Source: Aquila chrysaetos chrysaetos
Lineage: Eukaryota > Chordata > Aves > Accipitriformes > Accipitridae
NCBI RefSeq assembly: GCF_900496995.4
Contig: NC_044018.1
Coordinates: forward strand, 29,779,825-29,843,824
Direction of reading: 5' to 3'
Length of the DNA: 64,000 bases
Each line of letters starts with the position of its first letter. Position 1 is the stretch's first letter. The notes under the pieces are model-generated. The model did no database searches. It saw only the letters and a program-made list of their open reading frames with translations, and was not told the DNA's origin. Both the position numbers and the translations under genes were made by a program. Positions 34,203 to 44,898 of this stretch are shown one piece after another.

Positions 34203-34767
34203 CACCGTTGCCTAAAGTGCTGCCTTGGTTCAGGGGGGAGACCAAACCCCCCGCTTCTCCGGTCGTGCCTTTATTCCCTTCATTGAGCAAGGAAGAGCTG
34301 GAGTCTGACTCCAAGGACTGGCAGGACGGAGGGTCGTGGGGGACCGCCTCGCTGCTCGGATAGTCATATTTGCTGAAATTGCCCCCCATGCCATTGGGGA
34401 GGCTGGATTCGAGGGGCAGCAAGGCACTGTCCCTACCCCTCTCCTCCCTCTTGAGCCCGGTGCTTTCGGAGCAGGTTTCCCGGTAATAACATTTGCTTTC
34501 CTCCACCCGGGCGAGGTCGCAGGCTCTGCCGAAGGAAGGGTTAATGGAGACGGGGCTGCTCAGGTAGGGTTGAGGGTACCCGTTGCAGGGTTCCGAGGAT
34601 GCCCAGGGCAGGGAGCAGACGTTATCCCGTCGGGGGTAGGAGAGGGAAGGCAAACCGGGCAGCTGCCCTCCGGAGGCACGGAAATTTGGGAAGTAGAAGG
34701 TGTCTCCCGTGTGGATGTTCACCAGAGGTCCCACAAAGCCGGGATTAAGGAGGTTGTGCTCGCCCAT
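34203..34767 (-). CDS. HOXC12: HOXC12 exon 1
   Basis: This exon encodes residues 1-188 of HOXC12, a nuclear Abd-B-class homeodomain factor expressed posteriorly and in hair or feather-type appendages. The N-terminus [32 protein letters not shown] and [18 protein letters not shown] is nearly identical to mammals. It is followed by [35 protein letters not shown] and LKREERGRD, and later by [20 protein letters not shown] and EGNKG. The glycine-rich linkers of the human protein are absent. The donor GGTG|GTAAGA gives phase 1. With exon 2 the product is 267 residues, against 282 in human as I recall. The ATG context is GCGGAAATGG. Confidence 0.97.
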
Positions 34768-34870
34768 TTCCGCGGGCCTGACCGAAAGCTTCTACTTTAT
34801 TGCTATCTGACATTAAACATAGTTAAACCGACGGCTCGGCCCTATTGGTCCGGGGGGGTCACGTGAGCCC
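34768..34870 (-). promoter_or_regulatory. HOXC12: HOXC12 proximal promoter (E-box + CCAAT)
   Basis: CACGTG at 34860-34865 (plus-strand context CACGTGAGCC) lies about 95 bp upstream of the ATG. A CCAAT box in minus orientation (ATTGG on plus, 34844-34848) lies between it and the gene. The following GTTTAACTATG is only a weak TATA match. Two ATGs (34820 and 34813) lie out of frame upstream of the true start and would matter only if transcription starts above them. Confidence 0.55.
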
Positions 34871-35774
34871 CAAATTGCGCTGGGAGGGAGGGGGGGGCCC
34901 TCCCCTCCCCTGGCAGCCGAGACAAAACACAACAGCAAGTTCCGCCTTTTTACGCCTTTTCTTCCCCCCCCCCGGCCTTCTTCACCCCCCCTTCCCAATC
35001 ATAAAAAATCATAAAAAAATCCCATAAAGCATTTTATTAAAAAAAAAAAAAAAAAAAGCAACGGCTCCCAGAGCTGGCTTAAGAACCGCGAAGCGCCCTA
35101 AAATGTCATATTTAGCATAAAATAATCGATAGGCGAGGGTTTTGCCCCAAAACCGCTGCGCGCCCCTCCCCCGGCAACACTCCGGGGCCCTCCACCATCT
35201 GCAAAAGCGAGGCTGGTTCTCATTAATTAGCTCCTTTATTAACTAAAACAGTTCGAATTTACAATATCTCCCCAATAAATTACTATTAGATATTGTGTCA
35301 TATAAAGTTTACGGGCTTTTTAAGGAGACGAATGATGGTGCCCGCAACAGGCTCATATTTACGCGCGGTGGGATGGGAGAGTTGGAGGCTATTTGCGACC
35401 TTTTCTACTCTTTTTTATTATTATTATCATTCTTTTTTCCCCCTCCGCTCGGACTAGGTGGCTTTGTCGTGGGCTGGGGAAATGCAGCCTCTTCCCAGGC
35501 TCTTGCCACTCTCTCAAGAAGGGATGGAAGATTTTTTAACAATCCTCAATTGCTTTTATTAATGATCTGTGTCGAATAAAGCAGCCAGAAGAACACGACT
35601 ATATAGAGCCTTAATTTAGCCGGTATACATTCCATATGCACCAAGGCGCACACACGTACAGATAAGTGTCCAAATCTCTTTTTTTTTCGCTTCGTTTCTG
35701 GGAAAGAATAAAAATTATAGTCTTTCTATATATTTCTTTGCTCCCCACGCCTGGAAACAAGAGGTGTGTACGTA

Positions 35775-35809
35775 CACACACGTACACACACACACACACA
35801 CACACACAC
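35775..35809. repeat. (CA)n microsatellite
   Basis: ACACACGTACAC followed by an uninterrupted CA repeat, upstream of HOXC12. Confidence 0.95.
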
Positions 35810-36856
35810 GGAGCTGGTTCCTCGCCACCTTATAGCAATATATTCTGCCCTCGTAACACTACAGAGCTCTTCTTCCCTCCCACCCATCGTCTTCTCCTGG
35901 TCATACTGAAAAGAGCTGCTGCAAAGGAATACAAGGGATGAAAAAAAATAATCAATATTGGCTTCTTTCAGTGCAAAATAAATACGTTAGGGGAAGAAAA
36001 AAAAAAAAACAACACTGGAAAAGGCGCATTGTATGGAAACCGTGAACACGCAAAGACATTTGAGGGTGGTTTATGTCAGATTTTTTTCTGGAGTAGTTTT
36101 TTTCCCCACTTTTTTTTCTCCCCCCCCCCCTTTTTTTTTTTAATTTTTTTAAGCAACCAAAATGCCCACCCCGTTTGCTGGATTTTTGCATGGCTTTGCA
36201 TTCCTCCCTGCCTTAAGCAACTCCCAAGCGCTCCCCTTGCCAGGTTGACTCTGCAAAGTACCGTAAATATTCCTGTAGAGGTAAAACCGCTGCGCGGGGG
36301 CGGAGGCGTTCCGCGGAGGCTAAGCCGGGCGGGTGCAGCCGCATCTCCCCAACTGCTGCCTTTCCAGCCAGCAACCAACATCCCTCACCAATATTTTATA
36401 TATTCCTCAGGCATAAAATAATTTTTTCCTCATCTGGCAAAACACTGGGGCTTCAGCTGACCCCCCTCCCAGCCCTGCAAGGAAAATCAGGTGCCAATAA
36501 AATAACTCATTTAGGTGCTTTTTCGTCTTCCATGGACAGCTCCTGAAGGTGGAAAACCTATTTTCCGTATTTCCCATCCCTCTTTCTCCCTGGCACATCT
36601 ATGGATATGCTACATACATACCTTGCAGAGATACGTGCATACCTTCCTACACGCTTTGCCTGCGAAGGAAGAAATACGACTACTAGAAATATTTTGCTAG
36701 AATGAAAGTTTAGCACTTTTTTTTTTTTTTTTAAACCTTGCCAAGGAATTTTTCTCCCTGCAGGTATAAGTGAAAAAGCTGCTTGCAATTTGTCCAAGAG
36801 TGTCTTCTCGCTGCAGAAGAAGCGCTCGCAACACTGGGCAAGCTGGGGAGGAATAG

Positions 36857-36905
36857 TTTATATAAAAATGAGCACGTGATCCCCGGAGGTTGCCATCTGA
36901 ATTGG
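36857..36905 (-). promoter_or_regulatory. Distal promoter-like cassette upstream of HOXC12
   Basis: Read on the minus strand this gives CCAAT (36905-36901), CTCCGGGGATCACGTG (E-box 36878-36873), then TATATAAA (36864-36857). This is the order and spacing of a compact TATA promoter, about 2.1 kb upstream of the HOXC12 ATG. The E-box extension CACGTGATCC (plus strand) is identical to that of the HOXC11 promoter, and a CCGGAGG motif lies beside it in both. It could be an alternative HOXC12 promoter or that of a sense noncoding transcript. The TATA core reads on both strands, but the CCAAT/E-box order favours minus. Confidence 0.45.
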
Positions 36906-38059
36906 CTTTGTTTGCTGTTTTTTTAAAGAAAAGCCTTCCTCTACCTTGCTCTTTTCTTCGCAAATTTCCCCATATAAGACGTGCCCGGGTGCTGCACGGC
37001 TTTGTTCTCCACCGGACCTTGGGAAAGTACATTGCTGCTTCAGAGGAGTCTCCGGGTATTTGGAGCTTTTCCTCTTTATGCAATTCGATTTTTTTTTGCC
37101 GGATGAAAATAAAAATTTAATAAAATTTCACGTTTACCTCCAAGGAAACATTTTGGGGAGGCAGCTGCAGGGCTGAGCTGCACAGCAAGTGAACCACAAA
37201 CTGCGCGCTGGAGTCCTGTGTGGAGGGATAATGTCAGCATGGGCATCACAGCAAGGGAGAGGGAGAAAAGCACCCCCAGTTCCCTTGTTTATTCTTTTTA
37301 TTATTTTTTTTTAGAGCTGGGAAATGCTACAGCCGTGCTTAGAAATATATTAAGCGATGCAGAGCGTGGGGAGTAACTCCCTGCTCTTGGTGGCCTTGAA
37401 TAGGGCTCCCCAGCTCAGCGCTGCTCCTGCTGCAAGCAGACAGCAGGTCCATGGAAGGGCAAAAAAATAAATCCTAAGGACTCTTAAGCAAAGCTGCCGC
37501 GTTTCCCCGGGAATTTCTTCCCCATTAAAAATGCATTTGCCAGTTCAGGTTGAGCGCTTGGGCTTTTCTAATGCTCAGCTCAGGCTGAGCGGTGCTTAAA
37601 AACGAAAGCCTGAGCCGAGTCCTCCTGCTTGGGGCACTGGCACTGCTGGCTCAGGCAGTCTCCTTCGTGCACAACCCACCCCGAGCGCCGGCACTTCAAA
37701 AATAAATCCCATTTTCTACCTCCTATTGCTTTGAGCAACCCCCCTTCTTTTTTTCTGCTGTGTTCCTCCCCCAGAAAAAGTTGCCCAGCCCAGCAAAAAA
37801 AATCTCTGAGCCTTTCCCCATTTGCAGGAATCCCAGTTTTCAGGTAGAGAGACCTTTTCCACGCCGATATTTAATAATCCTCGGGGAGGGTGTGTTTTTT
37901 TCCCACCTCCACAAGTCACACAGGCAGCTTTCGGGAAATGCTGGTGGGAAGAAGCCGGGAGAAGGTCCCTGACTGTGGGAGCAGGGAAAAAAAAGAGCCC
38001 CCGGAAAAAAAAGAGGGAGAGAGAAAGGCGCTGGAAAAGCAAGATTGCAACGTCTCAGT

Positions 38060-38068
38060 TCAAGGTCA
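38060..38068 (+). promoter_or_regulatory. TCAAGGTCA nuclear-receptor monomer site
   Basis: This is an exact extended half-site of the ERR/NR5A (SF1/LRH1) type. The same nonamer recurs at 40387-40395. An octamer-like ATGCTAATGA follows at about 38101-38110. Confidence 0.4.
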
Positions 38069-40379
38069 CTGTCTAGTGTAGTGAATAGGATCGACATCTT
38101 ATGCTAATGACTGTCTCGAAGAGCATCACTCTCTGCACGGGGAAAACAACCACCCCAAGTTTTTGGGTTGACTTTGCGGTGCTTTGCCCTTTTTTCCCGC
38201 CCTGTTTGGGGGATTTACCCCTGCGCTCCTCCCTTCCTCCTCTTCCCGTTTTGCACCATCGCAACCCCTCTCTACCAAGCGTGAGAAATAAAATTTCCCC
38301 TTCCCCTCCTCCCGCATTTCATCTTCCTCCTGCGCAGCCCGCGGGGCTGAGCTCGGCTGCCGGCTCCCACCGGAGCGGGCTCTTTCTCCCCCTTCCCTCC
38401 AGCCTCGTCTCTTCAAGAAATCAAAAATAAAAAGAAAATCAATAAAAATGGCCCTAGCCTAATGGCCCCAGCCAAATATTTACGTTTCAGATGGGAAGGA
38501 CTTAGCCCCACTTTCAGTTTTCTCCCAGAAAAGACCATGAAATTTAACCCTCATAGGGCAAAAATAGCCTGCAACATCCCCGTTCTGTCTTTCTGCCCGG
38601 AAAAGGGGGGGGGAGAAACGCAAATTAAAAGGTCTCCTTGTGCGTGTGCAGGTTGGAAAAACAGACCCCGTTATGGCTCAGCTTTTCTGCTCAACCGAAT
38701 TTCACCCCAAATTGGTTGGGAGTTGTAAGGAGTTGCGGTGACTCGAACAAGAAGTTAGCTGCCAGGGTCAAAAAGGAAGTATTTAGAATAAATATATAGA
38801 TACATGACACGGGGAATAAAATATAGACAGGCTTTGGAAAGCCCACAGAACTCTTATTTCGGGGTAGCTATATATCATTGAAACCTGCCCCGGGTACTTT
38901 TTCTGATGTGGAAAATGCATGTCTATAGACACCTTCTAGATCTGTAAGTGCACAAGACACCTTATATATATCTATATAAGAGGGTGGTAAAATGGAATAC
39001 GTAGGAGTTGGGCAATAAAAAAAAAATTAACATGGAAAAGTGGTAAATGGATGGGAATAAAAATGTCTACGACACTTCAGCTCATCCAATATACAAATCA
39101 TCTGGGGCAGCTTTCAGTTTTAACGAAGGCAGGTCCCAGCCTCGGTGCAGGGAATAGTTAAATGCCTGGAATATCATCATATTTTTCTCCAGCTTTGCCA
39201 GCAGAGGATCTTCTCCTCCTATTAGATTAATGTAAACTGATGCCTGCATCCTTTGTAAGGCAAAGGTTTAGTCCCCAACTTTAGGGAAGTTCGCTTTGTC
39301 CGCCAGCTCTGTTTTGGGTGAGAAGTTGGCGTTTCATACTGTAATTCCCTTGGAGGGCTGAAACCCCCCAACAACTGTAACAACAAACCAGTTAATGGTC
39401 TAGAATTCACGACTCTTGAGCAAATCGCAATTGGAGAGCCTGAAAAGCGTGATCTCACTTATTTAATGTTCCTTGTAAAGGAAGAGAAAGTGGTGGGGAG
39501 GAAAGGGAGTTTATTAAACCCACGGCTGGTCCAAGTGTGGGCTGAACCAGCTGAGCTCCTGCCAGGCAGCAGCTTCCCCCCCAAGTGCCGGCGACAGGAG
39601 ACACGACATTTTGCTGGATGTAATTCTTAAATACCCATAAACACGAGGGTTTCCCAAAATGTGCTGAACCACGTAGGCAAGGCAGTTTATAAGCAAGGAA
39701 CCAGCGGTGCTGTAGGAGTTTGTGGGATGTGTGTACACACACACACCCCGTGTTGGCTGTCAGGGTCTTAAGAAATAATTTCTTGGCAAAGCCTTTAGAA
39801 GTGTCTTCTCTTTTGCTGCTAACAAAAAAAAAAAAAAAAAAAAGTCTTTTTTTTTAAGACCAAGCGCTTCCATAACAAATAGAAAGTTAACCAGCAAGAG
39901 TTATACTCACCTCTGCACTGAGCACAGGGCTGCGAGAGCAGAATTCCCCCTCCAGATTAGGAAGTTATTCTTTAAAAAATGCATTAGAGAAAAAAATATG
40001 CAAATGCGAGTGAGCTAAAAAAAAAAAGACAAAAAAAGACAAAATAAAATTAAAAGGAAAAAAAGAACAGGGAGAAAAGAAAAAAAGAAGAATATGATAT
40101 CTAAAAAAAAAAAAAAAGATGGGCGAGGGAAATCCCTTGTCCGGGATTTTACCATAAAGGCTGCGGTTGGGAAGTTATTCAAAGTCCTCGATACAAAGGA
40201 AAGAAAAGGCTAAACTTGGGAAACTTCCTTTTCAGGGCTTTATTGTTGGCCATTAGCCCGCCTGTCTAGACTTCAAATAACACCTTGTTTATCTGTAAAC
40301 AGGAGCGGGAGCTGCTCGGGGCTGCCTGGTGAGGAGAAGATCAAGGGTGAGGGTCCCCTCGCTTATTATCCCCGCAGCT

Positions 40380-40460
40380 CGTGATGTCAAGGTCAAACAA
40401 CGCCTAGTCACGGTCAAGGGTAATACAGGAGTGACGTCACGGCCTGTTGACCTAATACCC
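40380..40460. promoter_or_regulatory. GGTCA half-sites around a consensus CRE
   Basis: Within 70 bp there are TCAAGGTCA (40387-40395), CACGGTCAAGG (40409-40419), the perfect palindrome TGACGTCA (40432-40439) and TTGACCT (40447-40453). The surrounding 40.2-40.5 kb is complex, non-repetitive sequence with GGCTTTATTG and TGTTTATCTGTAAACA. It looks like a compact signal-responsive enhancer (nuclear receptor plus CREB/ATF), but activity and conservation are unknown. Confidence 0.45.
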
Positions 40461-42490
40461 AACGAGCTACGGGCAGGGCGTTAATGGATAAATAAGCAAG
40501 GAAAAGAGAAGGAAGCCATTCCCACTGTCATTTCCTAACGGGGGTGGGAAGAAATAAGTAGAAAATGGAGAAATTAATTGGATTTGTGTTCCTGGGGGGT
40601 CACGCCCGAGGGAGGTTGGCTTTCGCGCCCGCGGAACTTCAGCGGGGAAATAACGAGCTGTTCCTCGGGTTTTGCGTGTGTGCGCGCAATTTTTGGTTTA
40701 ATTTCTTCTCCTCCGGGCAAGCGCATCCTCCAAAGCTCTTGGAAGAGGATGACCAAATAACTTGAGTTGTAGATTATTATTTTGCCGCCCTTCTGGAAAA
40801 AAAACCAGTGCAAATCAACCGTGCCTGGGGTCGGCAGGAAGGATTTATCCCCAAAATTAAGTGGCGGTATTTTTTTGATCCGACCAGCCCCGAAAACACC
40901 TTTTTTTTCACCCAAACCGCCAGGATTAAAGGGGTGACCAAGTGTCCGTGGGTGTTTGCAGAGGGAAGGGGAAGGTTTGTCCGTCCCGCGTTCCCTCTCT
41001 GAGGGTCCAATCCTGACCTCCATCCCGACCCGACTCCAACCCCGACGGCGGGGGAAGGCTCAGCCCCACTTGGGGAGGGCTGAACCCCGAGGTCCTGAGC
41101 ACGTCGGGGACGGGGTCCCCCTTCCCTGGGGTCTGCATTCCCCCCCCCCAAAATCCCAGCCGCACCTCAGCATCGCCTGCCTGCATCCGTGCTCCTTCCC
41201 GGCTCTTGGGCGGTGGTACAGCCCACGAGGGGAGGATGGAGTGGGTCGAGGAAAAATAAGGTTATTTTAAATAAGGATATTTTAAAATATTTTAAAATGA
41301 AACGTGGGCAATGGCAAGAGAGAGCCTGGTTTCACGGGCTCGCCAATATCTGCCAACTAAGACCATCAAAACCCCTTGGTGCCCTGAAGTGTAATGAATG
41401 AATTTCTTGTTTCCTCCCTGCTTTTGAGTTTGTTTTCTTTTTTTTTTTTTCTTTCCCTTTTGATTCCTCCCACAAGAGTTGAAAGAGCGACCGACACACA
41501 AACCGACACACAGGCAGCCCTCTCCCCCTCCAACAAAATTCAACCACAATTGACAAAAACTCCCAGAATTGGAAACTCCGTGAATAACTTGGGCTCAATT
41601 ACACACATCCGTAAAGACAAAAAAAAAAAGTATTTATCCGTATCCCCTCATTCCCTCCAATAACCCTCGCCTAATAAACTCAGTTTCATCAACTTTTTTT
41701 TTTTTTTTCTCCCAGAACTGGTGAAATTCAGGTACAATGAGGAAGAATAGAGCCACAGCGAACAACGCGCTCGCTGTCGGGATGTCGGATTTGGGCTTGT
41801 CTGGAGTTGCTCTTAGGCATTGCAGTGTCTGCACACACAGCAAGCTTTTTTTTAAGAGGAAGAGCTTTTTTTTTTACACCCAAAACACATATTCTCGTGG
41901 CTCTCGTGCGTTAGGGCAGGTTTTACCCACGATTTAATCCCGCTACAGCAGCGGCGATGGGTTTCTCGAGGTATTGCGATATTTCCTAGCTGAGCGTCTT
42001 AAAAAAAAAAAAATTAAAATAATAAAGATTCAAATCTCTGCCTGCGTTTCCAAACCACCGAAGTTCTCCAAAATAAATGCAGAAAACACCCTCAGATCAA
42101 CCCCCGGCTTTTTCCACTCATCGGAGAAATCAGCGACTGGGGAGGTGGGGGAAATCAGGGACCCTTTTTTCCACCCCCCCGCGAAGGGATGGGGAGCTGG
42201 AAGGAAAGGATCCAGCCCCCCGGCTCCCCCCGTTCCCGGGATTAGACAAAACCGCGTCCCACCTTGCCGGAGACTTGGGATCACTCCGGGAAGCATCCAA
42301 ATCCATATGGGGTTTTCCCGGGATTTCTGGTGGTGGTATGGGCTCCATAGGGCACCCTGCCACCGCACTGAGCCCGCGGAGAGACGCTGGACCTACACAA
42401 CCCCTACGTATCTGTCTTTTAGCCTCCTTTATGAAGCTATAGGTACACCCATACATCCACAGGGGTACAGACCGTAAATGAGATCTACAC

Positions 42491-42730
42491 ACCACTTCGT
42501 ATGGTAATATAGAGCGTTGCACTTGCATACGTATACGTAAATTGATATAGATATATATATATATATAACATACCTACTATTTACCCACCATTTCGCGTAA
42601 TAATGTAGAGGGTTGCACTTGCATATATATATATATAAATTTATATAGAGAGTATAGATAACGTTGTTATTTGCGGTATATTATATGAGATAGACCTATA
42701 CACATTTCGCCTTAATACCCAGACTTATAT
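42491..42730. repeat. AT-rich degenerate tandem repeat, ~96-bp period
   Basis: Copy 1 (from 42491) and copy 2 (from 42587) share ACCAYTTCG, TAATRTAGAG and GTTGCACTTGCAT at identical spacing, each followed by a TA-rich stretch. A poorer third copy starts near 42702 (CACATTTCGC). ATATAT blocks continue to about 42.9 kb. The block resembles an AT-rich minisatellite or DNA-unwinding/matrix-attachment type sequence. Confidence 0.8.
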
Positions 42731-43195
42731 AAATTACACGCACACCGTCAAGCCCCGCACACATACATATAACATATATATATAAAAAAATATATATACA
42801 CCGACGCCCAGACCATAAAAAGTAACGGACAGACACGGTTATATGCACATGCCATTATATACCTTTGTATAAATGTATATATATATTATATATATATGCA
42901 CTTATGCGTATCAGCTTGAACACCTAGCGTATCTACGCGCCCATTTCTGCAGACACCAGTGCTAATCTTTTTTTCATATAGCTTTATATAGCTTGTGCCT
43001 GCTCTCTCTGCCCCCTCCCATAAATATATGCACACACTCAATGCAAATTTAACCCGCAATAACATTGTTTTAGGTTACATCCCTTTAAAAGCCTTTCCCC
43101 CCCACTTCCCCTCCCCTTTTGATCATTTAACGAGGTGATTAAATCTAGCAGATATTAAGGTAGATTGTAATCCGCCTATGGAAGCAATTTCCTCT

Positions 43196-43440
43196 CCCGT
43201 GTTTCTTTCCGAGCTGCCCGGCCATCTCGGGGCCGCGAAAGTTCCGCGGGCGCGGAGCCGGGACGGCCGCGGAGCTGCTCGGCGGGGAGAGGGCAGGTTG
43301 GGAGATTTTGATCTGGGGCCGGAGCTGGAGTCAAACAGGTTTAGCGAAACGCGTCCTTTGGGAGGGAGATTTAAAGAGATTAGAAGCGTCTCCGGGAAGT
43401 CATCGCGTTTTCAGCCGGGGTAATTGCGGGGGGAGGGGGG
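43196..43440. promoter_or_regulatory. CpG-rich segment downstream of HOXC13
   Basis: This stretch is CpG-dense (GGCCGCGAAAG, TTCCGCGGGCGCGGAGCC, GGACGGCCGCGGAGC) and lies 0.3-0.6 kb beyond the predicted HOXC13 poly(A) site. It has no HOX exon. It could be a noncoding-RNA promoter or a Polycomb-bound island. No TATA box is seen. Confidence 0.55.
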
Positions 43441-43775
43441 AAATAAGGACAAAAAAAGAAGGGGGAAAAAAAAAGAAAGAAAGAAAGAAAAATTCAATAA
43501 AAAAGCAATGAGTTGGCTCAGCCTCCGCGGATTTATTTTCTCCGCTTTTTACTCCCCTCCTTGCATCTGCCCCTCGCATCTTCCGGAGAGCCCCTTATTA
43601 AGCGATTTCTGCCCAAATTTGCCACATTTCCCCGTTTGGTTTTTTTTTCTTTTTTTTTCCTCATCCTTTCTCTGCGGAGGTTTCCGCCCGGGCTGTATTT
43701 GCGGTGGTGGGGAGGGGTGGGAGAAGCACAGGGCTACAAAGAGGTGCACAAAGAGCCTCTCCTCAAGGCAAAACA

Positions 43776-44641
43776 ACAACAAAAAAAAAGATATTTATTT
43801 TTAAGAAATGTCATCTGCAGTCGGTACATATCATCTGGACACCACAATATTATATACATATACAAGACATTAAAAAAAAAAAAGATGCTTTTACATATCC
43901 AAAGAACACTGTCGATAATTAGCCGGTTTAGAGAGGGAAAGAAACAAACCCCAAAGACAATATTGTGCATTTTCCATCTTGTCAGCGGAGAACAGACATT
44001 CCAGTTTTATGGCAGAGATATAGAAACCCTCGTGAGAACATACCCAAAATAGTCTCGTACAGCAACTCACTTCCATTTAGGACCTAAAATCAGTGGTTGG
44101 GATATTTAAACGATACCGAGCAATGGTTTTCTTCCCACAATAGCAGCCTTATTTCTTATTTTCGGTCCCTAGTGCCGAGAAAATACGAAGCTGATGCAAC
44201 TTTGCCATAGGTTCTCCATACATTTATACATCGGTGGGTGAAATGGCCCGAGATATGAAAGACTGGCGAGGGGGTCGGACTATACAGCGTTACAGGGCAA
44301 CATTCAGAGTTCATCTCTCCTTTAACGTAACTACACTCTTAGCTTATTATTTTCTTTAAAAAATATACACAGTTTAGCCTTATCGATGGATTTCTCAGAG
44401 CAAAACTGGGGTTTTCACAGTCAGAGCGGGGCAAAGGGATAAATCAAAGATGCGCTTAGTGTTTTGGGGGTGGGGAGGATGCGCGTGTGCATTTGTGAAT
44501 GTCGTTTTTTTTTTTTTTTTTTAAATAATGACTTGGAATCAGCAGAGTCCCGATGATGATGTTATCATACAAACTACCAGATAAATATTTACGTTTCTTG
44601 CTTCCTTTTCCTTGCCCCTTCTCCTCCAAAGTCATCCTCTG
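43776..44641 (-). other. HOXC13: HOXC13 3' UTR (predicted)
   Basis: About 860 bp from the stop to the poly(A) signal at 43799-43794. Most of it is complex, non-repetitive sequence of moderate GC, unlike the flanking low-complexity DNA, which suggests conservation. Confidence 0.55.
43794..43799 (-). terminator. HOXC13: HOXC13 poly(A) signal
   Basis: AATAAA on the minus strand is followed at once by TATC, a T9 run, GTTGTTGTTTTG and then GC-rich sequence. Signal plus U/GU-rich element is a textbook cleavage site. A weaker alternative AATAAA lies near 43.53 kb. Confidence 0.6.
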
Positions 44642-44898
44642 TCAGGTGGCGTGGAGATGCGCTGTCTTGGATTTGCTCACCACCTTCTTCTCCTTGACCC
44701 TCCGGTTCTGGAACCAGATAGTCACTTGACGCTCGGACAGGTTGGTGGTGGCCGAAATCCTCCTCCTCTTCTCTTTGGTGATGAATTTGCTGGCCGCATA
44801 CTCCTTTTCCAACTCCTTCAGCTGGATTTTGGTATAAGGGACCCTTTTTTTTCGTCCCCTCCGATAGCTGCTGACTTCGGGTTGTAAGGGGACCACGT
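44642..44898 (-). CDS. HOXC13: HOXC13 exon 2 (homeodomain)
   Basis: This exon holds the HOXC13 homeodomain. After the acceptor TTTTTAATCCAG|AC (44899/44898) it reads [77 protein letters not shown] and TAHLHAT, with TGA at 44644-44642. The homeodomain is about residues 226-285 of 296. The HOX13-specific [14 protein letters not shown] recognition helix is intact. Compared with human as I recall it, YTKV becomes YTKI and the tail differs (TAHLHAT for APHLHST). The junction codon is Asp (G|AC), phase 1. The polypyrimidine tract is a very long T run (about 44907-44930 on plus as A). Confidence 0.97.

Larger units (their letters stand above)
34871..43775. other. HOXC12-HOXC13 intergenic region
   Basis: No coding gene is recognised. 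The interval includes an AT-rich part at 35.2-35.4 kb, a (CA)n repeat at 35775-35809, a promoter-like cassette at 36.86-36.91 kb, a GGTCA/CRE cluster at 38.06 and 40.39-40.45 kb, an AT-rich tandem repeat at 42.49-42.9 kb and a CpG-rich segment at 43.20-43.44 kb. Open frames here are chance or low-complexity. Confidence 0.7.
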
